The translations under genes and the position numbers were made by a program. DNA of 64,000 nt, from assembly GCF_003390845.1 (NCBI RefSeq), contig NZ_QMEK01000002.1, positions 1-64,000 of the forward strand, in the 5' to 3' direction. Source of the DNA: Tropicimonas sp. IMCC34043 (lineage in GTDB: Bacteria; Pseudomonadota; Alphaproteobacteria; Rhodobacterales; Rhodobacteraceae). Each line of letters begins with the position of its first letter. Positions within the stretch are counted from its first letter, which is position 1. The notes beneath the pieces are model-generated. The model saw nothing but the letters and a program-made list of their open reading frames with translations, searched no databases and was not told the origin of the DNA. Below are positions 37,101-45,402 of this stretch, piece by piece.

Positions 37101-37346
37101 ATGTTCTCGAACAACCACTGCCTTCACCTCAGCGGTGCGGGCGACAAGAGCTCCGCGACAGTCGTACTGACAGGGCGGCGGGCCAGCGTTGGTGGAAATC
37201 AGGTCAAGGCGACCAGCCCCGGTTTCCCCTCGTTCGACTTCAACGGCATGACCGGCCCGTTCTTCGGCAATACCTGCAGCGGACCGGCGCTCAACTATAC
37301 ACCCTTCACACCGTCCAGCGACGGTATCCACAATCTCGTGCAATAG
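34116..37346 (+). CDS. DUF6519 protein with right-handed parallel beta-helix
   Basis: 1076 residues. The N-terminal about 420 residues resemble the DUF6519 family of injection clusters (GDYSRMTHDALKRYSALLLQQGRVLLDSDFNEL; later ENRLYRVEVHDGGPLGTARFKWSRDNG). From about residue 430 on are many short repeats with N-x-(I/V) turns, such as VSENQIAGELSGIAAFG, VERNRIATADVGI and IEGNDMIGCRLGAAV. This is a right-handed beta-helix as in phage tailspikes and pectate lyases. It could be the receptor-binding spike; no hydrolase site is evident. Confidence 0.82.
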   Translation: MSGDYSRMTHDALKRYSALLLQQGRVLLDSDFNELVDILRERVDKLSLDAMGNPGIPYLTNPDAFLITLAGGPTDLVVTPGRIYVDGLMAEVFEGESFSYLGQPFLPDPPPLPAGDAAVYLTVWEEELTWVEAPSLLDPALGGVDTTTRRRTIVQLFAEEVEAAQCGIDVGPPPSAGRLTTRAVAPPAPDDPCILPPVSGYRGLENRLYRVEVHDGGPLGTARFKWSRDNGSIQVPVERLAAAGPQSLLGVPRIGRDPVMRFFPGDWVTVTDDHREWMDEPGEMARVVDIDEADGTITLDRDITGLGRPFGADAAALALRHTRLQKWDQSAATDPTIDGDGLIATAAGPIALDGAGIELSFSTDPAGGAFRRGDYWLFWARTATASIEELTDAAPRGIVRHHVQLAAAVGLGGANAVLTDCRPGQPEAGESCCTMVVHPGESIQAAIDALPPQGGCVCLKAGVHPVPGTIDLNRANVHLHGESPGAILQGAAPLLSLGTAASGIRIEMVEFVGRVSDVAGGAILIAGGAEDLGITDCRFSPFPGTFGGIAMLLTRVDYARISGNTIIDTDFGVVFNGLCTFPVIEDNTMLFGIDGDTVGAATGIWIAGTSSACRIEDNVIFGAFQGIVINDAPFEAPYSDAASSSVSDNIILVGTLQREGTDAEIGIDAAADFTLVTGNNVFLLGARGIAIRATGSGSIVSHNMIGSAGREQSAGIGIQIGHAGEEDTKLVANGNVVSENQIAGELSGIAAFGASATVVSGNSILCRPASATIGIIAVEAPLLRVERNRIATADVGILGSDGRNTLIEGNDMIGCRLGAAVISDLRASLRNNRVGAATLGGLFGAQLLGRTEFSGNQIVGAGSGLPLAIGIGALLVVGEWHVASNEVTDTGIDEGGEFGGPRAFGIFGLLVLQARIESNLVTYSDVFGLDPAREDRALWLLGIVEYSVNFGEFEFVFGYPAQILGNKFAGAGASALVELGAFDLTDTLSIRYEDVMFSNNHCLHLSGAGDKSSATVVLTGRRASVGGNQVKATSPGFPSFDFNGMTGPFFGNTCSGPALNYTPFTPSSDGIHNLVQ

Positions 37347-37358
37347 CGGAGGCGCAGC

Positions 37359-37697
37359 ATGACCCCACAGGAAATGATCGCGGTACAGATCAAGCGCATG
37401 GAGAAACTGCAGGAGGTCCTGCAATCCCAGCGTGCCGACGCCGAAGACGTCAAGTCCGCCGAAACGCTGCGTGCCACCCGCGCCACATCCTTGCGCGCCG
37501 CCATCGACCGGCTGGAGCGGCAGAAGAAGGACACCACCGCCCGGATCGATGCCGAAATTGCGCTGCATCGCCGCGAACTGACCGAACTGGACCGCCGGAG
37601 CGATTTCGACCTGACCCGCCGGCAGGCAGGCTCGGCCACCCCGGCCCCCGAGAAACGCAAGGCGGCGACCACGATCACGAAGAAGACCAAAGGCTGA
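37359..37697 (+). CDS. Small coiled-coil protein ending the injection-system operon
   Basis: 112 residues, no recognised family. Residues 1-90 form a long charged helix with heptad-like spacing (VQIKRMEKLQEVLQSQ, LRAAIDRLERQKKDTTARIDAEIALHRRELTELDRR). The end is lysine-rich (EKRKAATTITKKTKG). It lies 12 bp after the beta-helix gene with a GGAGG site before the ATG, so it belongs to the operon. Possible roles are a fibre chaperone or a short helical ruler; this is not decidable here. Confidence 0.6.
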   Translation: MTPQEMIAVQIKRMEKLQEVLQSQRADAEDVKSAETLRATRATSLRAAIDRLERQKKDTTARIDAEIALHRRELTELDRRSDFDLTRRQAGSATPAPEKRKAATTITKKTKG

Positions 37698-37718
37698 GCG
37701 CCAGACGCGCGCAGGGGC

Positions 37719-37737
37719 GCACCGCTGTGTGCGGTGC
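37719..37737 (+). terminator. Hairpin at the end of the injection-system operon
   Basis: GCACCGC (37719-37725) and GCGGTGC (37731-37737) form a perfect 7-bp stem with a TGTGT loop, 22 bp after the last stop. No T-run follows, so termination here would need another factor; the structure may only protect the 3' end. Confidence 0.35.
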
Positions 37738-37783
37738 GGACTCCCTCCGCGGCACGCTTCCCGAAATTCCTGCCGCCAGCCCC

Positions 37784-37811
37784 TTGAAGGACTGCTGCAT
37801 GACCGTCTAGG
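37784..37811 (+). promoter_or_regulatory. Possible promoter of the NAGGN-type peptidase gene
   Basis: TTGAAG (37784-37789) and TCTAGG (37806-37811) with a 16-bp spacer form a weak sigma-70-like pair. A 12-bp perfect palindrome GACCGGCCGGTC (37843-37854) lies between this and the start codon and could be an operator. Confidence 0.3.
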
Positions 37812-37884
37812 CCGGGGTGGAGGAACCGGTGCGGTCAGATTGGACCGGCCGGTCGCAAGCATTCGAGTAAAAGGGGAGCCCGCC

Positions 37885-39045
37885 GTGTCAGCCGATGGAA
37901 TCCGTGTCGACATAGATGTTCAATACCTGCAGCAAACCCTTGCGGCGCTGCTGGAGATCCCGAGCCCGACAGGCTTTACCGACAATATCGTGCGCCACGT
38001 CTGCACCGAACTCGACGCGCTTGGGGTCAGCTATGACCTGACGCGGCGCGGCGCGATCCGGGCGCGCCTGCCCGGCGCGCAGCGCGCCGGCGCCAGGGCG
38101 ATTGTTTCGCATGTCGATACGCTCGGCGCGCAGGTCAAGTCGCTGAAACCCAACGGCCGGCTCGAACTGGTGCCGATCGGCACCTGGTCGGCGCGTTTCG
38201 CCGAAGGCGCGCGCACCACGATCTTCAGCGGCAAGGGCGCCTATCGCGGCACGATCCTGCCGCTCAAGGCATCGGGTCACACCTATGGCGACGGGGTCGA
38301 CGAACTGCCCATCGGCTGGGACTATGTCGAACTGCGGGTCGATGCGCGCGCGGGATCGGTCGAACAGCTCGATGCGCTCGGCATCGAGATCGGTGACATC
38401 GTGGCGATCGATCCGCTGCCCGAGTTCACCGAAAGCGGCTATATCGTTTCGCGCCACCTCGACAACAAGGCGGGCGTCGCTTTGATGCTGGCCGCGCTGC
38501 GCGCGCTGCTCGACGCGCCCGAACCGCCGGTCGATGTCTATTGGCTGTTCACCATTGCCGAGGAGGTCGGCCATGGCGCAGCGGCGATCCTTGTCCCCGA
38601 GATCGCCTCGATGGTCGCAGTCGACAACGGCACCTCGGCGCCCGGGCAGAACTCGTCGGAATTCGGCGTGACGCTGTCGATGGCCGACATGAGCGGGCCG
38701 TTCGATTATCACCTGACGCGCAAGCTGGCCGAATTGTGCCACGAGAACGATATCCGGATGCGCAAGGATGTGTTCCGCTATTACCGCTCCGACAGCGCCT
38801 CGGCGATCGAGGCGGGGGCAGATGTGCGCACCGCGCTGGCGACCTTCGGGGTCGATGCAAGTCACGGCTATGAACGCATCCACATGCATGCCCTGCGCTC
38901 GCTGGCCGAACTGCTGACCGCCTATGCCCTGAGCACGGTCGAGATCACGCGCGACGAACGCGAGACCGGCGATCTCGAGGGCTTCACCCGCCAGCCGACC
39001 GATCCGGCAAGCTCTGCGGCACCGGCCTCGTCCCGACGGACGTGA
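37885..39045 (+). CDS. M42-family peptidase of the NAGGN osmoprotectant system
   Basis: 386 residues. Metal-ligand motifs of M42/glutamyl-aminopeptidase enzymes are present: IVSHVDTLGAQV, SRHLDNKAGVA, FTIAEEVGHG, and the final ASHGYERIHMHAL. The closest subgroup I recognise is the peptidase that travels with asnO and ngg in N-acetylglutaminylglutamine amide loci; both genes lie 8.5 kb downstream. Its substrate is unproven, probably NAGGN or a precursor. The start is a GTG with AAGGGGAG upstream. The last about 20 residues (PASSAAPASSRRT) are low complexity. Confidence 0.85.
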   Translation: MSADGIRVDIDVQYLQQTLAALLEIPSPTGFTDNIVRHVCTELDALGVSYDLTRRGAIRARLPGAQRAGARAIVSHVDTLGAQVKSLKPNGRLELVPIGTWSARFAEGARTTIFSGKGAYRGTILPLKASGHTYGDGVDELPIGWDYVELRVDARAGSVEQLDALGIEIGDIVAIDPLPEFTESGYIVSRHLDNKAGVALMLAALRALLDAPEPPVDVYWLFTIAEEVGHGAAAILVPEIASMVAVDNGTSAPGQNSSEFGVTLSMADMSGPFDYHLTRKLAELCHENDIRMRKDVFRYYRSDSASAIEAGADVRTALATFGVDASHGYERIHMHALRSLAELLTAYALSTVEITRDERETGDLEGFTRQPTDPASSAAPASSRRT

Positions 39046-39097
39046 CGGGGCGGAGCTGGCCAGTCGGGTCTGCGTCAGCGGCGATTGGCACCAACAA

Positions 39098-39117
39098 GGG
39101 GCCGGGCAACCGGCCCC
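39098..39117. terminator. Terminator-like hairpin between convergent genes
   Basis: Perfect 8-bp stem GGGGCCGG / CCGGCCCC with a GCAA tetraloop, lying in the 93-bp gap between the M42 peptidase (plus) and the GntR regulator (minus). No long T-run on either side. It may serve both transcripts. Confidence 0.5.
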
Positions 39118-39138
39118 GCAGGCTTCAGGAACCGGGGC

Positions 39139-39948
39139 CTACCCCGGCCGGCCGACAGCCCCCGGTTCGGCATCGCTCAGGAACTGGCGCAGCACCACGG
39201 CCTCCTGTTCCTCCATCACCTTCTGCGCGGCCAGCATGTGCGCCCGCATGATCGCCCGCGCGGCCCCGCCGTCGCCCGCCTTCAGCGCCTCGATCAGCCG
39301 CGATTGATAATCCCGGCCGACTGTCCGGAATCCGGGGATCGGACGGCGATAGATCCGGCGGCAGATCGTCAGTTCCTTCAGCAATCCGATCAGGAACCGG
39401 CACTGGAATCCCAGCAACGGATTGGGCGAGAACGAGGCCAGAAGCGCGTGAAAATCGAGCTCGGCAAAGCGCTGGCGCTCGGCGATCTCGATGGTGTCGG
39501 GCCGCTCCTGATAGACCTGCATCACATCTTCCAAAGCCGCGATCTGGTCTGCGCTCAACCGGCCAGCTAGGTCATGGGCCAGCACGGGTTCCAGCACCCG
39601 GCGCAGCTCATAGATATCGGTGATCCCTATCTCTTTGAAATAGAAATAGTTTCCCAGAAGCGCCCGCGCCCGCGCCTCGCTCACCTCGTTGACAAAGGCG
39701 CCGCCGCCCGGGCCGGTGCGGGTGCGGATCAGCCCCTGCGCCTCGAGCACCCTCAGCGCCTCGCGGATCGTGCCCTTGGCCATGCCGAAATGCGCCATCA
39801 ACTCGGCCTCGCCCGGCAGGCGGTCGCCGGGGCGCATACCTCGTTCCACCACCCAGTCCTTGATGGCGGCGGCCGCGCGCTGCGGCCGGCTCATCCGCGG
39901 CGGATCAGCGGGCAGGGTTGTGGCAGGCGGCGAAGTGTCCTCCTCCAT
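39139..39948 (-). CDS. GntR-family (FadR subfamily) transcriptional regulator
   Basis: 269 residues. A winged-helix GntR domain (RPGDRLPGEAELMAHFGMAKGTIREALRVLEAQGLIRTRTGPGGGAFV) is followed by an all-helical FadR/FCD C-domain with ELRRVLEPVLAHDLAGRL, ELDFHALLASFSPN and AMRAHM-type ligand-binding histidines. The start used (CAT at 39946-39948) has GGAGG and overlaps the upstream ATPase gene by 44 nt, so it is probably the last gene of the ABC-transporter operon. It likely controls that transporter and the divergent DUF1028/amidohydrolase pair. Confidence 0.88.
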   Translation of the reverse strand: MEEDTSPPATTLPADPPRMSRPQRAAAAIKDWVVERGMRPGDRLPGEAELMAHFGMAKGTIREALRVLEAQGLIRTRTGPGGGAFVNEVSEARARALLGNYFYFKEIGITDIYELRRVLEPVLAHDLAGRLSADQIAALEDVMQVYQERPDTIEIAERQRFAELDFHALLASFSPNPLLGFQCRFLIGLLKELTICRRIYRRPIPGFRTVGRDYQSRLIEALKAGDGGAARAIMRAHMLAAQKVMEEQEAVVLRQFLSDAEPGAVGRPG

Positions 39949-40876
39949 CGTCCTCCAGCGGCGGTTGAAGGTTTCGGCAAATCTCTGTGGCGGCCGGACA
40001 GCGCCGGGCAAAGGCGCAGCCGGGGGGCGGATTCAGCGGATCGGGCAGTTCGGCATCGGCCCCTTCGGGCGCGCCAAGCGGCCGTCCAACCGTGGGCGCG
40101 CTGCGCGCGAGCAGCGCGGTATAATGGTGGCGCGGCCGCGCAAAGATGTCCTGCGCCGCGGCCAGTTCCACGATCCGGCCGAAATACATCACCGCAACCC
40201 GGTCGGCCACCGCCTCGACCACCGCCAGATCGTGGCTGATGAACAGATAGGTCAGGTCGAACTCGTCCTTCAGCCGCGCCAGCAGGTTCAGCACCTGTGC
40301 CTGCACCGAGACGTCGAGCGCCGAAACGGGTTCGTCCAGAACCAGAATGCGCGGGGCCGCGGCCAGCGCGCGTGCGATCCCGATCCGCTGCGCCTGCCCG
40401 CCCGAGAATTCATGCGGATAGCGGTCGAGGAACTCGCGCCGCAGGTTCACGGCATCGAGGATCTCGTCGATGCGCGTGGCCCGCCTGTCGGCCGGCATCC
40501 CGTGCAACAGCTTCAGCGGCGCCTCGAGGATCTTGCGGATGGTCTTGCGCGGGTTGAGCGAACTGATCGGATCCTGAAAGACATACTGGATCACCCGCCC
40601 GAAGGCCGCCGGGTCCTTGCCCGCCTGATCGGCATAATTCGTGCCCTCGATCTCGATCACCCCGGCCGAAGGCGGCAAAAGCCCGACGATCATCCGCGCC
40701 AGCGTGGACTTGCCACAGCCCGATTCCCCGACGATGCCCAGCGTCTGGCCGCGCGACACCTCGAGGCTTGCGTCCTGCACGGCATGGACCGCGGGCTTTT
40801 CCCTGCCAAAGCCGAACAGGCTGCGCCCGCCGCCGAACCGCTTGTCGAGCCCTTCGATCCGCAGTGTCGCCGTCAT
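39905..40876 (-). CDS. Oligopeptide/dipeptide ABC transporter ATP-binding protein (DppF/OppF-type)
   Basis: 323 residues. All ABC ATPase motifs are present: Walker A GESGCGKSTLARMI, Q-loop YVFQDPISSLNP, signature FSGGQAQRIGIARAL, Walker B ILVLDEPVSALDVS, switch His in FISHDLAVV, and the C-terminal PPGCAFARRCPAATEIC cysteine motif typical of peptide transporters. It couples ATP hydrolysis to uptake with the permease-ATPase fusion encoded just upstream (4-nt ATGA overlap). Confidence 0.94.
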   Translation of the reverse strand: MTATLRIEGLDKRFGGGRSLFGFGREKPAVHAVQDASLEVSRGQTLGIVGESGCGKSTLARMIVGLLPPSAGVIEIEGTNYADQAGKDPAAFGRVIQYVFQDPISSLNPRKTIRKILEAPLKLLHGMPADRRATRIDEILDAVNLRREFLDRYPHEFSGGQAQRIGIARALAAAPRILVLDEPVSALDVSVQAQVLNLLARLKDEFDLTYLFISHDLAVVEAVADRVAVMYFGRIVELAAAQDIFARPRHHYTALLARSAPTVGRPLGAPEGADAELPDPLNPPPGCAFARRCPAATEICRNLQPPLEDDGGGHFAACHNPAR

Positions 40877-42801
40877 GCCCGCGCCTCCGCATCCGCGTTT
40901 TCGGGGAACAGGCAGCGCACCGCGCGGGTCTCGCCAAAGCCGTCAAGCGCGATCTCGCCCCCGCGGCAGGCCGGTTGCGCCTTGTCACAGCGGGGCGCAA
41001 AGGCGCATCCGGGCGGCAGATCGTCAACCGCCGGCGGCAGGCCGGGGATCGCGTGCAGCTCGCGCCGGCCGCCGCCGAGTTCCGGCACGCAGGCGATCAA
41101 GCGGCGGGTATAGGGATGCGCGGGGTCCGACAGGATCGCCCCGGTCGGTCCGGTTTCGACAATGCGGCCGGCGTACATCACCGCAATGCGGTCGCAAAGC
41201 TGGGCGACGACGCCGAAATCGTGGGTGATGAACAGGATGGCCACATTGCGTTCGCGCCGCAGGTCGTCGAGCAGCGACAGGATCTGCGCCTGCACCGTAA
41301 CGTCGAGCGCGGTTGTCGGCTCGTCGGCAATGATCAGGTCGGGGTCGTTCACGAGCGCCATGGCGATGCCGACCCGCTGGCGCATGCCGCCGGACATCTG
41401 GTGCGGGTAATTGTCGATCCGGCTGGCGGCATTGGGCATCCGCACCGACTCGAGCAGATCGAGCGCCCGCTTGCGCGCCTCGGCTTTCGGCACCGGGTGA
41501 TGGGCACAGATCGCTTCGACGATCTGGTCGCCTATGGTGTAGAGCGGATGCAGCGTCGCCAATGGATCCTGAAAGATGTACGAAATCCGGTCGCCGCGCA
41601 GATCCCGCAGCCTGGCGAAGGGCGCCCCCAGGATCTCCTGCCCTGCATAGCGGACGGTCCCCCCCGCGATCACGCCGGGCGGCGAGGCGACAAGCCCCAT
41701 GACAGACAGCGCCGTAACCGACTTGCCGGAGCCCGACTCGCCGATCAGACCCACGCATTCGCCCGCCCGCACCTGCAGCGTGACGCCCGACAGCGCATGA
41801 AGCGTGCGCTTGCCGACGCGAAATTCGGTGCGCAGATCCTGCACGTCGAGCAGTGCGGGAACCTCGGGCGCGGGCGGCACGGCCTCGCGGTCGACGACGG
41901 TTCGTGCCATCGGCCGGGTCAGTGCGCCCGACCGCAGCCGCGGGTCGAGCGCATCGCGGATGCCGTCGCCGACAAGGTTCACGCTCATCACGATGACAAA
42001 GATCATCAGGCCCGGCACGATCGAGGCATGGGGATCGGTGATCAGCGCATTGCGCCCCTCGCCCAGCATCGAGCCGAGGTCCGCCACCGGCGGTTGCGAG
42101 CCGAGGCCAAGAAACGACAGGCCCGCGGTCTCAAGGATCATCCAGCCGACCGTGGTCGACATGGCGATCACGATCACCGGCAGGACGTTCGGCAGGATCT
42201 CGGACACCATGATGCCCAGATCGGTCTGGCCGGTCAGCCGCGCGGCATCGACGAATTCCTTGTGGGCAAGGCTTACGGTGACGCCGCGGATGTTGCGGGC
42301 AAAGAAGGGGATGTTGACGACAGATACCGCGATCAGCGCATTGACCAGACCGGGGCCAAGCGCGGCGACAATGGCGAGCGCCAGCAGGATGTAGGGAAAC
42401 GCCATCAGCATGTCGATCGCGCGCATCAGCCAGTTGTCGACGCGGCCGCCGAAATAGCCGGCGGCAATGCCGATGACCGATCCGAAGAACGCCGCGCCGA
42501 ACGAGGCGACGACGCCGACGACAAGGCTGAGCCTTGTGCCCCAGATCAGCCTGGAAAGAATGTCGCGGCCCAGATGATCGGTGCCAAGCAGATGGCCGGG
42601 CGAGAACGGACGCTGGAACTTCTGCGCCAGATCCTGGGCATAGGGGTCCTGCAACGGCAGGACCGGGGCCAGCAGGGCGATCAGCACGACCGCAATCAGG
42701 ATCATGCCGCCCGCCGCCGCCAGACGGTTGCGGGCAAAGAGCTTCAGAAAGGTCCCGCTGGCCGCCTTCCGGGTCGGAGCGGTGGATACGGCGGCGGTCA
42801 T
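40873..42801 (-). CDS. Fused permease (DppC-like) and ATPase (DppD-like) of a peptide ABC transporter
   Basis: 642 residues joining two usually separate subunits. Residues 1-290: DppC-type permease with TM helices ([17 protein letters not shown] first), [22 protein letters not shown], and the EAA-like loop [24 protein letters not shown]. Residues about 310-642: ABC ATPase with [58 protein letters not shown] and [17 protein letters not shown]. There is no stop between the halves. The start overlaps the DppB stop (ATGA). Such permease/ATPase fusions exist in other proteobacteria. Confidence 0.93.
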   Translation of the reverse strand: MTAAVSTAPTRKAASGTFLKLFARNRLAAAGGMILIAVVLIALLAPVLPLQDPYAQDLAQKFQRPFSPGHLLGTDHLGRDILSRLIWGTRLSLVVGVVASFGAAFFGSVIGIAAGYFGGRVDNWLMRAIDMLMAFPYILLALAIVAALGPGLVNALIAVSVVNIPFFARNIRGVTVSLAHKEFVDAARLTGQTDLGIMVSEILPNVLPVIVIAMSTTVGWMILETAGLSFLGLGSQPPVADLGSMLGEGRNALITDPHASIVPGLMIFVIVMSVNLVGDGIRDALDPRLRSGALTRPMARTVVDREAVPPAPEVPALLDVQDLRTEFRVGKRTLHALSGVTLQVRAGECVGLIGESGSGKSVTALSVMGLVASPPGVIAGGTVRYAGQEILGAPFARLRDLRGDRISYIFQDPLATLHPLYTIGDQIVEAICAHHPVPKAEARKRALDLLESVRMPNAASRIDNYPHQMSGGMRQRVGIAMALVNDPDLIIADEPTTALDVTVQAQILSLLDDLRRERNVAILFITHDFGVVAQLCDRIAVMYAGRIVETGPTGAILSDPAHPYTRRLIACVPELGGGRRELHAIPGLPPAVDDLPPGCAFAPRCDKAQPACRGGEIALDGFGETRAVRCLFPENADAEARA

Positions 42802-43745
42802 GTCTTTACCCTCGGGTCCAGCAGGCTTTGGGCGACATCGACGGCCAGATTGAACAGCACATAGCAGGCGGCCACAATCACCACGCCGCCCTGCACCAGC
42901 AGGATGTCGCGGGTCAGGATCGCGTTGACCAGCATCCGCCCGACACCGGGCCACTGGAACACCGTCTCGATATAGACCGCGCCCGACAGCACGAACCCGG
43001 CCTGCACACCGATCACCGGGATGATCGAAACCATCGCCGCCTTCAGCGCATGGGCCCAGATCACCCGTCCCTCGCCAACGCCCTTGGCGCGTGCGGTGCG
43101 GATGAAATCCTGCCGCAGCACCTCCAGCATGGCGGAGCGCGACAGCCGTGCCACGACGCCTGTCGCGACAACGGCGAGCGCTGTCGCCGGCATGATCAGG
43201 TGGCGGATCAGGTCGGGCAGGTCGCCGCCGCCATAGATCGCATACATCCCCGAAACCGGCAGCAGACGCAGCCGCACGGCAAAGAACAGGATCATCATCA
43301 TGCCAAGGAAGAACGAGGGGATCGAGATCCCGATCAGCACCACGAAGGTGATCGCCTTGTCGGCAAAGCCGTACTGGCGCGCGGCCGAAACGACGCCCGC
43401 GATGACACCAAGGATCGAACACAGCACCAGCGCGGTTCCGGCGAGGATCAGCGTCGCGCCGAACCGCTCCATCACCTCGTCGAAGACGGGCCGGTTGAGC
43501 GAGAACGAACGCCCGAAATCGCCCTGCAGCATGTTGCCGAGCCAGATGAAGTATTGCTGCACCAGGGGCTTGTCGAGCCCGAGGTCGCGGTTCAGCTTTT
43601 CGACGTTTTCGGGCGTCGCATAGCTCCCGAGGATTGCGGTCGCCGGATCGCCCGGGATCAGCGATATGATCGCGAAGACAATCACCGTGATTCCCAGGAT
43701 CACCGGGATCGCGGCAAGCAATCGCTTCAGGATATAGGCGCCCAT
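42798..43745 (-). CDS. Peptide ABC transporter permease (DppB-type)
   Basis: 315-residue inner-membrane permease. It starts MGAYILKRLLAAIPVILGITVIVFAI, the signature of DppB/OppB proteins. Later are LGLDKPLVQQYFIWLGNMLQGDFGRS and the EAA loop VLRQDFIRTARAKGVGEGRVIWAHALKAA, then VETVFQWPGVGRML. It pairs with the fused DppC-D subunit to form the channel. It lies 61 bp after the binding-protein gene, with a GC-rich hairpin between the two. Confidence 0.94.
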   Translation of the reverse strand: MGAYILKRLLAAIPVILGITVIVFAIISLIPGDPATAILGSYATPENVEKLNRDLGLDKPLVQQYFIWLGNMLQGDFGRSFSLNRPVFDEVMERFGATLILAGTALVLCSILGVIAGVVSAARQYGFADKAITFVVLIGISIPSFFLGMMMILFFAVRLRLLPVSGMYAIYGGGDLPDLIRHLIMPATALAVVATGVVARLSRSAMLEVLRQDFIRTARAKGVGEGRVIWAHALKAAMVSIIPVIGVQAGFVLSGAVYIETVFQWPGVGRMLVNAILTRDILLVQGGVVIVAACYVLFNLAVDVAQSLLDPRVKT

Positions 43746-43776
43746 GCCTGGCTCTCCGCTCGGTCGTTCATGGGGC

Positions 43777-43799
43777 GGGGCCGGCGCGGGGCCGGCCCC
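43777..43799 (-). promoter_or_regulatory. GC-rich intercistronic hairpin between binding-protein and permease genes
   Basis: GGGGCCGGC (43777-43785) and GCCGGCCCC (43791-43799) pair perfectly, 9 bp, with a 5-nt loop, between the binding-protein stop and the DppB start. Without a T-run it is more likely an mRNA-stabilising structure raising binding-protein output than a terminator; inference from position. Confidence 0.4.
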
Positions 43800-43806
43800 T
43801 TTCGGC

Positions 43807-45384
43807 TCAGTTCTTGGCCACGTCCTTGAGGATCAGGAAGAACGAGGGCTGAAGCTGAAAGTTCTCGACCGCGGCAGTTGCGACCGCGTTCTGCTTCCAG
43901 TTGGCGACAAAGACCCAGGGCGCGTCGTCATGCACGATCTGCTGCATCTTCTTGTAAAGGTCCGCACGCTCGGTCTGATCGGTCGAGACGCGCGCCTTTT
44001 CCAGCAGCGCATCGACCTCGGGGTTCGAATAATAGCCCGAGTTGAAGCCGCCCTGATCGGGCCAGGCGCCGGTGCGCAGTGCGAGGAACGGCAGCGTGTC
44101 GGGGTCCTGGGTCATCCAGGCCATCTCGGCCATGTCGGCCTTGCCTTCGAGCCCGGGGTTCACCTCGCCAAGGAAGGTGTTCCATTCAAAGGTCTTGATC
44201 TCGACATCGAGCCCCACGGCCTTCAGATCCGCCTGGATCGCGGTGCCCATCGGGATCGGGTCGAGCATCCCCGAGCCGCCCTCGGTGACAAAGAACGTCA
44301 GCTTCGCGCCCTCTGCCCCGGCCTCCTTGATCAGCGCTTTCGCCTTTTCGGGGTCATAGGGATAGGGGTCGAGCGTCGCGTCATAGGCCCAGCCAAAGGC
44401 GGGCGGGGTCGGGCCGGCGGCCACCTCGGCGGTGCCTTCGAGCACATTGTCGACCAGCGCCTGCTTGTTGATCGCATAGTTCGCTGCCTGACGCACACGC
44501 TTGTCGGCAAAGGGGCCTTCCTTGGCGTTCAGGATCAGGAACCAGACATGCGGACCCGCCGCCTCGAAGATCTGGTAGCGGTCGTTCTGGAACTCCGAGA
44601 TCGCGTCGGGCGGCACCTCGACCATCAGGTCGATGCCGCCCGCCAGCATCTCGGCGGTGCGGGTGTTGGCATCGGTGATGGGCCGGAACACCACGGCGTC
44701 GAGCGGCGGCGCACCGTCCCAGTAGTCGGGGTTCTTCTCGACCACCACGGCCTCGTTCGATCGCCATTCGGCAAACTTGAACGGCCCCGTGCCCGAGGGG
44801 TGGCGGCCAAAGTCGGCGCCATATTGCTTGACCGCCTCGGGCGAGACGATCAGCCCCGTGGCATAGGCAATATTGGCCATGAAGGGCGCATAGGGCTCGG
44901 AGAGAGTGAATTCGACGGTCAAGTCGTCAATCGCCTTCACTTCGGTCACCGAGGAAAAGAAGAACGCCAGCGGGAAGGGGCCGGTGTCGTGATAGGGATG
45001 ATTTTCATCCAGCATCCGGTCGAAGTTGAACTTCACCGCCTCGGCGTTGAACGGCGTACCGTCATGAAACTTCACCCCGTCACGCAGGTGGAACGTGTAA
45101 ACCTTGCCGTCCTCGGACACGTCCCAGCCGGTCGCGAGCGCGGGTTCAGGCTCCAGCGTGCCGTCCTTGTAGCGTGCCAGCCCGTCATAGATGTTCATCA
45201 GGATGCGGAAATCGTTGGCGGCGGTGACCGTGGCCGGATCGAGCGACTTCGGCTCGGCGATCTGGCCCACGATAAGAACCCCCGGCGGGGTCTGGGCAAC
45301 TGCAGGCAACCCGACCGACAACGACAGGACCGTGGCGCCGGCAAGGGCGTGGAACGCCCGGCGCGTCAGCGGAAAAGGACTCAT
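43807..45384 (-). CDS. Periplasmic peptide-binding protein of the ABC transporter
   Basis: 525 residues, solute-binding family 5 (DppA/OppA/NikA type). The N-terminus LTRRAFHALAGATVLSLSVGLPAVAQ is an export signal of Tat-like or Sec type. The mature protein shows AEPKSLDPATVTAANDFRILMNIYDGL, YTFHLRDGVKFHDGTPFNAEAV, HPSGTGPFKFAEWRSNE and KRVRQAANYAINKQAL, all family hallmarks. The ligand is unknown; peptides, N-acylated dipeptides or opines are possible given the amidohydrolase genes next door. It is the first gene of the minus-strand operon. Confidence 0.93.
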   Translation of the reverse strand: MSPFPLTRRAFHALAGATVLSLSVGLPAVAQTPPGVLIVGQIAEPKSLDPATVTAANDFRILMNIYDGLARYKDGTLEPEPALATGWDVSEDGKVYTFHLRDGVKFHDGTPFNAEAVKFNFDRMLDENHPYHDTGPFPLAFFFSSVTEVKAIDDLTVEFTLSEPYAPFMANIAYATGLIVSPEAVKQYGADFGRHPSGTGPFKFAEWRSNEAVVVEKNPDYWDGAPPLDAVVFRPITDANTRTAEMLAGGIDLMVEVPPDAISEFQNDRYQIFEAAGPHVWFLILNAKEGPFADKRVRQAANYAINKQALVDNVLEGTAEVAAGPTPPAFGWAYDATLDPYPYDPEKAKALIKEAGAEGAKLTFFVTEGGSGMLDPIPMGTAIQADLKAVGLDVEIKTFEWNTFLGEVNPGLEGKADMAEMAWMTQDPDTLPFLALRTGAWPDQGGFNSGYYSNPEVDALLEKARVSTDQTERADLYKKMQQIVHDDAPWVFVANWKQNAVATAAVENFQLQPSFFLILKDVAKN

Positions 45385-45402
45385 GGCAGAAAAGCTCCCT
45401 TG

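Noticed and set aside
9712-37697. Prophage or type VI secretion system
   Set aside because: No capsid, terminase, portal, integrase or lysis genes, and no type VI membrane-complex genes; DUF4255, AAA+ ATPase and eCIS-core cargo point to an extracellular system.
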